Under the pieces are notes generated by a model, which saw only the letters and a program-made list of their open reading frames with translations, made no database searches and was not told where the DNA came from. The position numbers and the translations under genes are program-made. DNA of 64,000 bases from Corynebacterium kroppenstedtii (GTDB taxonomy: Bacteria; Actinomycetota; Actinomycetes; Mycobacteriales; Mycobacteriaceae): the NCBI RefSeq assembly GCF_016894245.1, contig NZ_CP069792.1, forward strand, positions 1,426,001-1,490,000. Reading direction: 5' to 3'. Below are positions 36,567 to 45,916 of this stretch, piece after piece; the first letter of the stretch is position 1; each line of letters begins with the position of its first letter.

Positions 36567-37751
36567 GTGAAAATACTGAATACGTCAAAACGTCGAGCTA
36601 GGAGGGCAATCCTCGCTAGTATCCTTGCCGCATCGATGGCTATAGCAGGGTGTTCGGGCCCGAATTCTGACAATGACTCCAAGGCGGATGAAAAGCAGTC
36701 TGTGAAAGACGTGATGGGCAGGACCGTTGAGATACCGGCTCACCCAGAGCGACTTCTATTCGGTGGTCAACGGTTGCTGTACACCACTGCACTACTCGAT
36801 AAAGAAAATCCGCTTGAGAACATCGTCGCCTGGCCAGATGATCTCGAACAAAATGACATGGCTACATACAAGAAATACAGAGAGAAATTCCCAGATATAG
36901 CCAACATCACGAAGACTGGTGAAGTGTGGGACGGCTCGATGTCACTAGAGCAAGCTCTCCAGGCTCGTCCAGACGTCTTCGTCGTCAGTGCGGGAAGTTT
37001 TGATGCTGCCAAAGAAGCTGGGTTAATCGAGGGACTTGAGAAAGCCGGTGTGCCGACCGTCACGGTCGATTATTTCATCGATCCCGCGAAAAATACGGTT
37101 CCTTCGGTCACGTTGATGGGGAAACTCACGGGGCACACCGATGAAGCCAAGAACTACACGGATTTTTATCAGGAGAAACTCGATCGAGTTCAAAAACGTC
37201 TGAAGGACTCTAATCAACCGGCGACAGACACGTTCTTGTGGCGGGCACCGGGCTACTTTGATTGCTGTTCAACCTTCAATAAATCGAACTTGGCGACGTT
37301 AGTGAACGAAGCTGGTGGTAACAATCTTGGTGACAGCATGATTGATACTAAACAAGGGCAAGTCTCTCCCGAATCCCTCGCCGGGAAGAACCCAGATGTG
37401 ATCGTGGCTACCGGTGCGGATTGGTCGCCAGATCGTTCACCCGTCAAGGGAAAGAAGTACGTGGCCCTTGGTTATGACGAACCCGCAGATAAGGCCAAAC
37501 AACAACTTAGCGAGGTTGTCTCCAGTCAAGCTGCTGTTTCTCAGGTTGACGCCGTGAAAAACCACCGCACTTATGCCATGTGGCACCACTTTTACGATTC
37601 CCCTTACAACGTCATCGCCATTGAATGGATGGCTAAGGCGATGCATCCGGAACTCTTTGGGGACCTGGATCCTGATGCTGACATGAAGACGCTGCATGAG
37701 CAGTTCTTGCCTGTGAAATACTCAGGTACATTCTGGACTCAGTTGTCATGA
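36567..37751 (+). CDS. Iron-complex (FecB/BtuF-type) substrate-binding lipoprotein
   Basis: 394 residues. Basic N-terminus, hydrophobic segment and lipobox MAIAGC, so a surface lipoprotein. The PF01497-type core begins with VMGRTVEIPAHPERLLFGG and contains MSLEQALQARPDVFVVS and SLAGKNPDVIVATGADW. Such proteins bind ferric siderophores, haem or cobalamin and hand them to a FecCD-type permease, which is encoded next with an ATGA overlap. The closest subgroup is not certain. GTG start at 36567 with AGGAAG upstream. First gene behind the DtxR-like box. Confidence 0.9.
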   Translation: MKILNTSKRRARRAILASILAASMAIAGCSGPNSDNDSKADEKQSVKDVMGRTVEIPAHPERLLFGGQRLLYTTALLDKENPLENIVAWPDDLEQNDMATYKKYREKFPDIANITKTGEVWDGSMSLEQALQARPDVFVVSAGSFDAAKEAGLIEGLEKAGVPTVTVDYFIDPAKNTVPSVTLMGKLTGHTDEAKNYTDFYQEKLDRVQKRLKDSNQPATDTFLWRAPGYFDCCSTFNKSNLATLVNEAGGNNLGDSMIDTKQGQVSPESLAGKNPDVIVATGADWSPDRSPVKGKKYVALGYDEPADKAKQQLSEVVSSQAAVSQVDAVKNHRTYAMWHHFYDSPYNVIAIEWMAKAMHPELFGDLDPDADMKTLHEQFLPVKYSGTFWTQLS

Positions 37752-38848
37752 GTTCAGTTGAGTTTGAGCCGTCGGTAGCCTCCGCCGTTAATGCCCTTTC
37801 TGACGACGAAATGGAAGAAGAACTTTATGCTGCTTCGTCTCGGAAAAAGCTTTTATTTATCGCAGTTCTGGCTGTCGCACTAGTCATTTTCACTGTCTGC
37901 GATTTCTTGATAGGCGGAGGCTCGATGCCTGCTTCCGATGCGCTATCGACACTTTTCAATCCTTCTCACTCACGGCCCATTGACTATCAGATAATTTGGG
38001 ATATTCGCCTACCGATGACAGTAACTGCTGTGCTCGTGGGAGGAGCACTTGCAGCCGCCGGCGCCCAAATGCAAACAATTCTGGGAAATCCACTCGCGGA
38101 ACCCTACACATTGGGCATATCCGCAGCGGCCAGCTTTGGCGCAGCGCTGGCAGTAGTTACCGGCTTCTCGGCGACCACGATCGGTGGAACACTGGGAATG
38201 TCTGGGGCTTCGTGGATCTTTGGGATCGCCGCGTGCGGAATCATCATCATCTTTTCTCGGCTGCGTGGAAGCGGAGCCGAGACAATGATCTTGCTTGGTA
38301 TCGCGATCGTATTTTTCTTTGACGCGATGCTCGCTCTGATGCAGTACATGGCCTCTGAAGTGCAGCTTGAGCAAGTCGTTTTCTGGACCCTAGGCAGTTT
38401 AACGCGTGCGACGTGGCCGCAAATTGGAGTCCTCGCTGTTCTCCTAGTGATTTGCCTAGCAGGCTTTTACCGCAATGCGTGGGTCCTTACAGCCTTCAGG
38501 TTGGGCGATGACAGGGCAATGTCGATGGGCATCAATGTCCCTCGCGTCCGCAATGTAACTTTGGTGGCCGTTAGCTTATTGGCTGCGACGTCAGTTGCTA
38601 TGGCCGGAACTATCGGTTTCATCGGGTTGGTTGGGCCGCATATCGCGCGAATTGTCGTTGGGGAGGATCAGCGGTACTTCCTGACCGCTTCCGTTCTGTC
38701 GGGCTCGGTGTTGCTGGTGAGCGCCTCGGTGTGCGCAAAGCTCATCCAGCCCGGGGTGATTCTTCCTGTTGGCATTATTACCGCAGTGGTTGGCGTGCCT
38801 GTATTCGTCGCCATTATTGCCTCCTCCCGAACGCGAAACTGGTCCTAG
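37748..38848 (+). CDS. FecCD/BtuC-type permease for iron complexes
   Basis: 366 residues with about ten membrane segments. Family marks: DIRLPMTVTAVLVGGALAAAGA near residue 95, the LGNPLAEPYTLGIS loop, MSMGINVPRVRN, and GTIGFIGLVGPHIAR close to the C-terminus, the loop that contacts the ATPase. Only one permease gene is present, so it must act as a homodimer. An N-terminal cytoplasmic extension of about 35 residues is acidic. Overlaps the binding-protein gene by four bases (ATGA). Confidence 0.93.
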   Translation: MSSVEFEPSVASAVNALSDDEMEEELYAASSRKKLLFIAVLAVALVIFTVCDFLIGGGSMPASDALSTLFNPSHSRPIDYQIIWDIRLPMTVTAVLVGGALAAAGAQMQTILGNPLAEPYTLGISAAASFGAALAVVTGFSATTIGGTLGMSGASWIFGIAACGIIIIFSRLRGSGAETMILLGIAIVFFFDAMLALMQYMASEVQLEQVVFWTLGSLTRATWPQIGVLAVLLVICLAGFYRNAWVLTAFRLGDDRAMSMGINVPRVRNVTLVAVSLLAATSVAMAGTIGFIGLVGPHIARIVVGEDQRYFLTASVLSGSVLLVSASVCAKLIQPGVILPVGIITAVVGVPVFVAIIASSRTRNWS

Positions 38849-38862
38849 TAGAGGTATCGACC

Positions 38863-39684
38863 ATGTCACATGAGCCAGCTTCTAGGAGTCGTCGTTTCAA
38901 TACTCGATCTGTAACGACGATCGACGGTAAAGAAGAATTTTTCCAAGGACGCAACATCACCTTTTCCTATTCCGCTCGAGAAACGACTCCAACGCTTCAG
39001 GATGTCACGATCCCACCATGCTCCCCGGGAACCATCACGGCTTTGATTGGGCCGAACGGTTCAGGCAAGTCAACACTTTTGAGATGTCTAGCTGGGCTAG
39101 AGAAAAGCGAAGGAACAGTAATCGGGCCGAAGGCCTTGTATCTTCCGCAAGATCCTCCGCCTAAAAGTGCCTTAACTGTGTTTGAGACCGTTCTGCTAGC
39201 CCACCAACAAAGTCTTAAAGGATTCGCGGGGTTGCGCGTATCGCCGGAAACCCGCGCCAAAGTTCGAACTGTGCTCGCCACAATGGGGCTAGCTGAATTA
39301 GAGCATCGGCCGATGGGGCAGCTCTCGGGAGGACAACGTCAGCTTGTCAGCTGTGCGCAAGCCTTGATTCGGCGCCCTAAGGTTTTGTTACTCGACGAAC
39401 CTACGAGCGCTCTGGACTTGAAAAACCAACTATCGCTACTGGAGTGGGTTCGTGATTATGCGGTGGCTACGCCAGCTGCAGTGGTGCTCACGGTTCATGA
39501 CCTTACCCAGGCCGCCAGAATTGCTGACCAAGTAGTAGTCCTCGACCAGGGGAGAAACGTCGGCTCAGGCTTACCTGAGGAGACCATCACCGAATCCATG
39601 CTCGCCTCGGTGTATCGTGTCCGCTCTCATATCACTCGAGGGGAGGCGGGATTATTCATCGACGCCCTATCTCCGTTGACCTAG
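38863..39684 (+). CDS. FecE/FepC-type ABC ATPase for iron-complex import
   Basis: About 273 residues. Walker A IGPNGSGKSTLLR, Q-loop near LYLPQDPP, signature LSGGQRQLVSCAQAL, Walker B VLLLDEPTSALD and His switch LTVHDL. The ATG at 38863 follows GAGG; the open frame reaches back to 38731 within the permease gene but that part is not coding. Third component of the importer; the biosynthetic genes follow after about 100 bases. Confidence 0.92.
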   Translation: MSHEPASRSRRFNTRSVTTIDGKEEFFQGRNITFSYSARETTPTLQDVTIPPCSPGTITALIGPNGSGKSTLLRCLAGLEKSEGTVIGPKALYLPQDPPPKSALTVFETVLLAHQQSLKGFAGLRVSPETRAKVRTVLATMGLAELEHRPMGQLSGGQRQLVSCAQALIRRPKVLLLDEPTSALDLKNQLSLLEWVRDYAVATPAAVVLTVHDLTQAARIADQVVVLDQGRNVGSGLPEETITESMLASVYRVRSHITRGEAGLFIDALSPLT

Positions 39685-39786
39685 CCGGCCATTGCCCAGT
39701 CATTTCTTACTTTGCCTTACTTTGCGAATTCCCACCGAAATACATGCCGCTCCACCCGTTTTCCCCATCCCAAGGAAGGAAACCTC

Positions 39787-40788
39787 ATGCCCGCTGTTGG
39801 AACGCCAGAACTTCGCTCTGATCGGAGTCTCCGTCTGCTGACTAGATCGGATTTAAAAGACATAGAGCTTGAACCGTCAAAGGTTATTGAACTTGTCGAA
39901 GACGGCTATCGTGCCTTGGATGAAGGACAATCTCGATGTCCTACGAAAATGATGATTGAATTACCAGTTAAAAGCCGGGATTCGATTGCGTTTTCGATGC
40001 TTGGCTTTGATGGTTATCGCGACCTTGTCGGCTACAAAACGTCGTATCGAAAGGGTGGCGATAATCCCGACCATTACTACACGACCATAACCTTGTACGA
40101 CGATTCAACAGGTTTGCCGTATGCTTTGATGGACTGTCAGAAAGTAGGAGCACTCCGAACACCTGCGACGACTGCACTCATAGCCCGACAGTGCAGTAAA
40201 CCCGATCCTCGGTCGGTGTTGATGCTGGGTACCGGAATTCAAGCCGTCAACACGTTGCCTTACCTGGCGACAGCGCTACCTTCCCTGTCCACATTCACGT
40301 TTCACGGAACACATGAAGGTGGCATCCACTCAACTCGCGAGCACTTTCGTAGGTGGTTTCCCGATCTGGACCTCAGGTTCGCTGAGGATGTTAAGGAGGC
40401 GGTTCAGGAATCTGACATCGTTGTAGTCGCTTCCGGTCGCGCATGTCATCCACCCATCCATACTGACTGGCTTCCCAAGGGTGGCCTACTCATTTCAGTG
40501 GCATCAAAGGGCGTAGCAGATGGGGCAGTTGCAGAAGCTGATCGTGTCGTGGCCACGAGTGAGGGGCAATATGCCTTAGTCGGAAAACGTCTACGCCAGG
40601 GTAGCAACCAGCTCGATGGCGTACTTCCAGAACTCATTTCATCAGGTCGAACCATCCGAAGTCATGCCGATGAAAAGGTGTTCGCTTTTAGTTCGGGGAT
40701 GATTGTGACTGATATCCCAGTTGCTGATGAGCTTGCTATGAGGGCGCTGGCAGCTGGACGAGGGCGGGAGGTACGGCTATGGGATTAG
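39787..40788 (+). CDS. sbnB: SbnB-like N-(1-amino-1-carboxy-2-ethyl)glutamate dehydrogenase
   Basis: 333 residues of the ornithine cyclodeaminase/mu-crystallin fold. The N-terminal part has IELVEDGYRALDEGQSRCPTKM and the active-site lysine region LVGYKTSYRKGG; the NAD-binding motif MLGTGIQA is at about residue 148. In Staphylococcus aureus SbnB oxidises the SbnA product to 2-oxoglutarate and L-2,3-diaminopropionate. The call rests on family plus the SbnA-like gene two positions on; ornithine cyclodeaminase or an opine-type dehydrogenase is possible. ATG at 39787 follows AAGGAAGGAAACC. Confidence 0.82.
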   Translation: MPAVGTPELRSDRSLRLLTRSDLKDIELEPSKVIELVEDGYRALDEGQSRCPTKMMIELPVKSRDSIAFSMLGFDGYRDLVGYKTSYRKGGDNPDHYYTTITLYDDSTGLPYALMDCQKVGALRTPATTALIARQCSKPDPRSVLMLGTGIQAVNTLPYLATALPSLSTFTFHGTHEGGIHSTREHFRRWFPDLDLRFAEDVKEAVQESDIVVVASGRACHPPIHTDWLPKGGLLISVASKGVADGAVAEADRVVATSEGQYALVGKRLRQGSNQLDGVLPELISSGRTIRSHADEKVFAFSSGMIVTDIPVADELAMRALAAGRGREVRLWD

Positions 40789-42335
40789 CGGAACAAGCGG
40801 ATCCACACCTGTGCCTCGAGCCCATGTTGGAAAGCTGGGAGGAAGAAGTAATAGACGACCCGCATTTCTTGTATTTTCTCCGCAGATTGTCTGGAAAACC
40901 GTTTCACCTTTTGCATCCGGCTACATTCAGTAAAAACTTAGCCGCATACATTGACGTCTTTGACCATCATGGAGTGGAAGGACACGTTCTCTTTGCACGA
41001 AAAGCCAATAAAGCCCAGTGCTGGCTTCATGAGGTAGCGCTCTCCGAACAGGGGTGTGATGTTGCGAGTGGGCCTGAACTCGTGGGTGCCCTAGCTGAAG
41101 GTATTGACCCGAGTCGGCTCACCATCACCGGGGCCGATAAAAGTGAAACCCTCATTTGGCTAGGTATACGACACGAGTGCCTTTTTGCGCTTGACTCTTT
41201 GGTTGAACTCGAACGTGTAAGAAAAATCGCCAGCCAAAGTTCTCGAGTTGCTCGGGTTCTTCTACGACTACGGCCTGATACTCAGCCGAACACAAGATTC
41301 GGTCTTTCGTTTTCTGAATGGCTGAGCCATGAAAGTGTGGCACAGCGTTTAACATCGAGTTTCCCATCGAAAGATTTTACTGAGAGAGTTTGCTTATCTA
41401 TAGAGGGGGTTTGCTTCCATCTCGATGGCTACGACATAGACGAACGTGTACGCGCCATTCGCAAAGCCGTCGATCAGATTGCTGAGCTGCGACGACGAGG
41501 GCACTCCGCAGTCACCGTCGACATTGGGGGCGGCTTCACTGCTCCATATACAGGCCATGATGAGTGGGAGAGTTTTCAGAGCACGATAAGTACCGGGGAT
41601 TACCACGCTGGGCGGGTCCCTTCAGGCACATATCCCTATGGTAATCCACTTCCTACGGGCTCCGCGATGTTGAGTTCAATCTTTGACAAAGTGGGCCCGG
41701 CCTTACGTGAGAACAGTATTTTCGTATGCATAGAACCTGGCCGTGGCCTTTTAGCTGGGGCTGGCGATACGGTCTTCTCCGTGCAAGGTGTCAAAGATCG
41801 GGTGAACTCGGAAATCGAACCTTGTCTCAATTCAGAACCGGGGGGATCAGTTAGTCTGCCCGACCCATATTCGCTCATCGTTGTGGATGGGCTATCGATG
41901 AGTCTGTCTGAGCAGTGGAAAGGACGGGAGTTTTCTCCCGATCCAACACTATGGCCTAGGGAATCGCGGCAGAGAGAACAACGATCAATCGGTAGCACAA
42001 AAACAAAGTCATGGCGCGCTGCGGTAGGGGGAGCGAGCTGCATGGAATACGACATGTTGACTTGGCGAAAGGTATGGTTTGACAGACCAGCAGAAGTCGG
42101 CGACCTGCTCATCTATCACAACACCGCCGGCTATCAGATGGATAAGAACGAGAGTCAATTCCACCAATTACCTTTACCCACCCGGTTCGTGCTCGAAGAG
42201 CTGTCCGAAGACGGCTTGTCACCAGAAAACATCAGTGTATCTGTGCCAACGTTCGGCCGTTTAGGTATTTCCAATTGGGCAGACCGGTGGACTTTACGAA
42301 TTGATCGGCCATTAGTGGAGAGAGGCTGGCTATGA
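40779..42335 (+). CDS. PLP-dependent decarboxylase-fold enzyme, SbnH/Y4yA-like
   Basis: 518 residues of the alanine-racemase/ornithine-decarboxylase fold type III. The PLP lysine is in FARKANKA (about residue 75), the phosphate-binding glycines in VDIGGGF (about 249), EPGRG at about 318, and the catalytic Cys-containing motif GASCMEYDML at about 420. It resembles SbnH, which decarboxylates the citryl-diaminopropionate intermediate of staphyloferrin B, and the Y4yA family often found beside SbnA/SbnB genes. The length exceeds ordinary diaminopimelate decarboxylases (about 420), with inserts between 150 and 240 and before the Cys motif. Overlaps the SbnB-like gene by ten bases; ribosome site GGGAGG. 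Substrate unknown. Confidence 0.82.
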   Translation: MGLAEQADPHLCLEPMLESWEEEVIDDPHFLYFLRRLSGKPFHLLHPATFSKNLAAYIDVFDHHGVEGHVLFARKANKAQCWLHEVALSEQGCDVASGPELVGALAEGIDPSRLTITGADKSETLIWLGIRHECLFALDSLVELERVRKIASQSSRVARVLLRLRPDTQPNTRFGLSFSEWLSHESVAQRLTSSFPSKDFTERVCLSIEGVCFHLDGYDIDERVRAIRKAVDQIAELRRRGHSAVTVDIGGGFTAPYTGHDEWESFQSTISTGDYHAGRVPSGTYPYGNPLPTGSAMLSSIFDKVGPALRENSIFVCIEPGRGLLAGAGDTVFSVQGVKDRVNSEIEPCLNSEPGGSVSLPDPYSLIVVDGLSMSLSEQWKGREFSPDPTLWPRESRQREQRSIGSTKTKSWRAAVGGASCMEYDMLTWRKVWFDRPAEVGDLLIYHNTAGYQMDKNESQFHQLPLPTRFVLEELSEDGLSPENISVSVPTFGRLGISNWADRWTLRIDRPLVERGWL

Positions 42336-43426
42336 GCAATCGACCTGAAGATCAGAACCACCTGCTGCCGCCAAGTGGCTTAAGCTCAAGCCCCGTACGA
42401 AAAGTCCCCAAAGATTACAGCTTTCCTCGTTCGGTATGTGATCTTGTCGGCAGAACGCCGCTTCTCGAGCTAGCTAGGGTCGGCAACGGCAGTCGTCTGT
42501 TGATTAAGTTGGAGTGTTTTAATCCAACTGGATCGGCAAAGATTCGGATGGCTCTAGCCATGGTGCGCAGTGCTGAACGTCGGGGACAGATAAAACCGGG
42601 GTATACCATCGTTGAGCCTACTTCTGGGAATACCGGGCTAGGCCTGGCTATTGCTGCTGTTCAACTGGGCTATAAGTTCATTGGGGTGGTCGATTCCCAC
42701 GCGGCGCCGTCGAAATTGGCAGCTATGAAAGCATATGGAGCGGAACTAATAGTTGTTGATGGGCCGTCAGATCGCCCCTCGACAATGCTCCGACGGAAGA
42801 AGGCCGAGGAGATTTGTTCCTCGTCCCCATATGTGTGGTGGCCTGACCAGCATAGTAATCCGAATAATCCTCTAGGCTACTCACACCTAGCTGAGGAATT
42901 GGATAGTGCTATTTCGGCCAATATCGACGTCCTGGTTGCTTCGGTGGGCACAGGGGGAACCCTTTGCGGAACGGCACGCCGTTTGCGTGAGCTAGGCCAT
43001 TCATTAACCACGATTGGAGTCGAACCAGAAGGCTCGATCATATTTGGTCCGCCAGCTGGGTCTTACAAGCAAAGTGGAGCTGGAGCTCCAGGAGGGTTTC
43101 CGGTGGGCTGCAATGTCGATACGGAAGCTATTGACCAAGGTTTAAAGATAAATGATGTGAAAGCCTTCGCTACCTGCCGAGTCCTAGCACGTGAGAAAGG
43201 CCTGATGCTGGGTGGTACCTCGGGAGCAGCCATCTATGAGGCGCTGAGACAATTGCCGAGCTTTCCTGCTGGTACGACGATGGTAGTGATCGCCTGCGAT
43301 GCCGGTGAAAAGTATCAAAATACGATATTTGATGACCGGTGGATGATTGCCAATAAATTATTGTCGGATATTGCAGAACACCAGGTTAGTGGAATGTTAA
43401 GGGCTTTTGAGACTCTATTGCCCTAG
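42332..43426 (+). CDS. sbnA: SbnA-like synthase for the diaminopropionate precursor
   Basis: 364 residues of the cysteine synthase/beta-substituted alanine synthase fold. PLP Lys in NPTGSAKIRMA (about residue 69; the family usually has S-x-K-x-R), SGNTG (about 98), phosphate loop GTGGTLCG (about 206) and GGTSGAA (about 294). In staphylococci SbnA condenses O-phospho-L-serine with L-glutamate to form the SbnB substrate. The pairing with an SbnB-like gene in one operon makes this role more likely than cysteine synthase. Overlaps the decarboxylase gene as ATGA. Confidence 0.84.
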   Translation: MSNRPEDQNHLLPPSGLSSSPVRKVPKDYSFPRSVCDLVGRTPLLELARVGNGSRLLIKLECFNPTGSAKIRMALAMVRSAERRGQIKPGYTIVEPTSGNTGLGLAIAAVQLGYKFIGVVDSHAAPSKLAAMKAYGAELIVVDGPSDRPSTMLRRKKAEEICSSSPYVWWPDQHSNPNNPLGYSHLAEELDSAISANIDVLVASVGTGGTLCGTARRLRELGHSLTTIGVEPEGSIIFGPPAGSYKQSGAGAPGGFPVGCNVDTEAIDQGLKINDVKAFATCRVLAREKGLMLGGTSGAAIYEALRQLPSFPAGTTMVVIACDAGEKYQNTIFDDRWMIANKLLSDIAEHQVSGMLRAFETLLP

Positions 43427-43486
43427 CTAACCGTCAGACAGCGAATCTGAATAGATATTGGTCTACGGCAGAGGGAGCTTTTGCGC

Positions 43487-44956
43487 GTGGGCTCTAAAGA
43501 TCGTGTTGAAACAAGCTATGAGCTAAATAAGAATTCCGGTGAAAAAGAGCGCTTAGACGCCCAGACTCCTAGTTATCTGGAGATCTCTAGGCTTTCGTTG
43601 CCTATTGCTGGAGTTCAGCTAGCCACAGTTGCATTGACCTCGACCGATGTGGCCATGCTGGGCACGCTGAGTGTGGTGGCTATCGGAGCCGGCGGACTGG
43701 CGATGCAGTTCTATAACCAAATTCGGACTATGTGCGTCGGTATGGTTACTGCTAGCGGAAATAAGGTCGCTGAAGCAGTCGCAAAACTAGAGAACGCAGA
43801 GGCGCGAGGGGCAATCGATGATTCTCGCCGTGACGTTCTTAAAGCAGGAATTAGCAAGCAAGTACGCGTCTCATTCGAAGTAGCGACGGTCATATCTGCA
43901 TTGGGTGCGATTATTGTTGCTCTTCTGGGGGCGAGTCTATTTGCTTTACCGGTCCATGGTGACACTGCCCGAATAGCTTTCGGTATGACGGTCGCTTTGG
44001 CCCCGGGACTGGTTCCAATGCTGTGGCTGAACGTGTTACGACAGTACGCGGTAGGGATGCGAAAGCCAGGATCGTTACTTGTTGTTACCCTGTGGTCAAT
44101 AGCGGTCAATGCTGCGGTGAACTGGTTGATGGTGACCGTTGCCCCTACTACGGCCTGGGCTGTGGCCGGAATTGGTCTCTCGACTACGGTTGTCCAGGTT
44201 TTTACTTTGGTGGCATTTTCTCTCAAGATTCGAAAAGATCCTGATCTTGGTGACTACGTGGAATTTAGACCTCAAACAGGAGATATGACAGCAGCACGTG
44301 AGCTACTCCGTGTCGGGTGGCCTGTCTCCTTAACCTATGGTTCGGAAGCCGCTTTGACTACGATCGCTGGGATTGCAATGTCAATGGTTAGCCCGACGAT
44401 GCTTGCAGCCCACACTGTCGTTAATCAGATCGCTTATATCGTGTATCAAGTTTGTATCGGGTTTTCTCATGGAAGTTCGATACTCGTGAGTAGGGGACTC
44501 CAGGCGAACCATCCGCGCGTTGTTATCACTGAGACCGTGCGTCGAGTGGCGATCCTTGTGGGTATCTACCTGGGCTTTATAGGGCTTGTATGGGCGACCT
44601 GTGGACGGTGGGTCGTCCGAATCTTTGCCTGGAAGGCAACTGACGAAGTTATGACCGTCGCAATAATCTTGATGTTCTTTGCCATCCTGCAGCAGTTCGC
44701 TAAGGGCTCCCAGAATGTTGCGGTAGGCCTTTTGCGGGGGCTGCGCGATACAAGTTCGGGGCTCAAAGCCACATTAATCGGATACTGGTGTGTGGGAATT
44801 CCTGCACTATTCATACTCGGATTAGGCCTCCGTTGGGAAGCGTACGGAGTTTGGCTCGGGTTGATCCTCGGCTTCGGAACGACGACGTTGCTGTTGATGC
44901 GCGTACTTCGTCGAAGGGTTCGGGTGCTCCCCGCCACGCAAAACTCAAGTTTGTGA
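43487..44956 (+). CDS. MATE-family efflux transporter, candidate metallophore exporter
   Basis: About 489 residues with twelve membrane segments in two MATE halves; the first is ISRLSLPIAGVQLATVALTSTDVAMLG and the second starts near GWPVSLTYGSEAALTTIAG. MATE proteins use Na+ or H+ gradients to export small molecules. As the last gene of the operon it is the natural exporter of the product made by the three enzymes. The GTG at 43487 sits nine bases after GAGGGAG; a TTG at 43481 is also in frame. Confidence 0.9.
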   Translation: MGSKDRVETSYELNKNSGEKERLDAQTPSYLEISRLSLPIAGVQLATVALTSTDVAMLGTLSVVAIGAGGLAMQFYNQIRTMCVGMVTASGNKVAEAVAKLENAEARGAIDDSRRDVLKAGISKQVRVSFEVATVISALGAIIVALLGASLFALPVHGDTARIAFGMTVALAPGLVPMLWLNVLRQYAVGMRKPGSLLVVTLWSIAVNAAVNWLMVTVAPTTAWAVAGIGLSTTVVQVFTLVAFSLKIRKDPDLGDYVEFRPQTGDMTAARELLRVGWPVSLTYGSEAALTTIAGIAMSMVSPTMLAAHTVVNQIAYIVYQVCIGFSHGSSILVSRGLQANHPRVVITETVRRVAILVGIYLGFIGLVWATCGRWVVRIFAWKATDEVMTVAIILMFFAILQQFAKGSQNVAVGLLRGLRDTSSGLKATLIGYWCVGIPALFILGLGLRWEAYGVWLGLILGFGTTTLLLMRVLRRRVRVLPATQNSSL

Positions 44957-44996
44957 TGAAGGGCTTACGAGCATACCCACACTTTTTTAAAAACGT

Positions 44997-45028
44997 CCCA
45001 CCTATCAGAAAAAACGCTGGTAGGTGGG
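44997..45028. terminator. Terminator between the metallophore operon and the SDR gene
   Basis: Twelve-base stem CCCACCTATCAG with CTGGTAGGTGGG, one wobble pair and an eight-base loop. On the minus strand it is followed by ACGTTTTTAAAAAAG, so it serves the leftward SDR gene best and probably also the rightward operon. Confidence 0.82.
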
Positions 45029-45056
45029 ATGTTTGGTCTGTGAAAACTCCCGCGAC

Positions 45057-45827
45057 CTACTGATCGTCGCGCAAGTTGTTTCCAGCGGTCTCTCCACCGT
45101 CCAAGACGAAGGATCCACCGGATGCGAACGTAGATTCGTCGGAAGCTAAGTACACGATGAGCTGGGAGATTTCGGTCGGTTCGGCAGCGCGGTCTAGCGG
45201 AATCTGGCCGAAGCCGCGCTTGAGGTTCGCGGTCAACGGAGTATTCACGCTGCCGGGGTGGACAGAGTTGACTCGGATGCCGTACTTACCCAGGTCCAGA
45301 GCCGAGGTCTTGGTTAGGCCTTGAACACCCCACTTAGCGGTGGCGTAGGCCGCACGGTGTTTAAAGCCGACGAGCCCCGCGATGGAAGAAATGTTAATGA
45401 TCGAGGAGGTTTCCCTCTTCTTGAGCTCCGGAACCGCAGCCTTCATGCCGTAGAACGTCCCGGTGAGGTCGATGGCCAGGGTCAGGTCCCAGTCCTTCAG
45501 CGAAGCCTCTTCCACGTCGCCTGCGGTGAAAACCCCGGCATTATTGACCAAAACATCCAGGTGTCCGAAGGCCTCTACGGTTTTCTCCACTGCCTCGGTC
45601 CAGTTATCGAAATCGGTGACATCGAGGTGGACAAAAACAGCTGTGCCGTCGCCGTACTTCTCGTTGAGGTCCTTGGCGAGCTCGGTGCCCTTGTCATCTG
45701 CGATATCTGCCAGGGCTACCTTGGCTCCCTGCGAAGCCAATACCCGGGCGTGGGACTCACCCATGCCCGAGGCAGCTCCGGTGATCAGTGTGACTTTGTC
45801 TTGAACGCGTCCTTGTTTGGTATCCAT
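45057..45827 (-). CDS. Short-chain dehydrogenase/reductase (hydroxysteroid or glucose dehydrogenase type)
   Basis: 256-residue classical SDR. Cofactor motif TGAASGMG, the acidic LADIADDK that favours NAD, NNAGVF, catalytic Ser in INISSIAGL and YATAKWG (YxxxK). PGSVNTPL follows and the C-terminus reads LVLDGG-like. The set resembles 3-alpha(20-beta)-hydroxysteroid dehydrogenases and other cyclic alcohol dehydrogenases; substrate not determinable. Monocistronic between two terminators or convergent regions. Confidence 0.9.
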   Translation of the reverse strand: MDTKQGRVQDKVTLITGAASGMGESHARVLASQGAKVALADIADDKGTELAKDLNEKYGDGTAVFVHLDVTDFDNWTEAVEKTVEAFGHLDVLVNNAGVFTAGDVEEASLKDWDLTLAIDLTGTFYGMKAAVPELKKRETSSIINISSIAGLVGFKHRAAYATAKWGVQGLTKTSALDLGKYGIRVNSVHPGSVNTPLTANLKRGFGQIPLDRAAEPTEISQLIVYLASDESTFASGGSFVLDGGETAGNNLRDDQ

Positions 45828-45916
45828 ACCCTTACCGTAGGCTCTTTACCCACATGATGGACATAGCAACTATCTGTTTGTCGCCCCCGAAAGTAGTGAA
45901 CTCCGGGATTATTGTC

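Noticed and set aside
38731..38862. Longer start for the FecE-type ATPase
   Set aside because: It overlaps the permease gene by more than 100 bases; the ATG at 38863 has a ribosome site.
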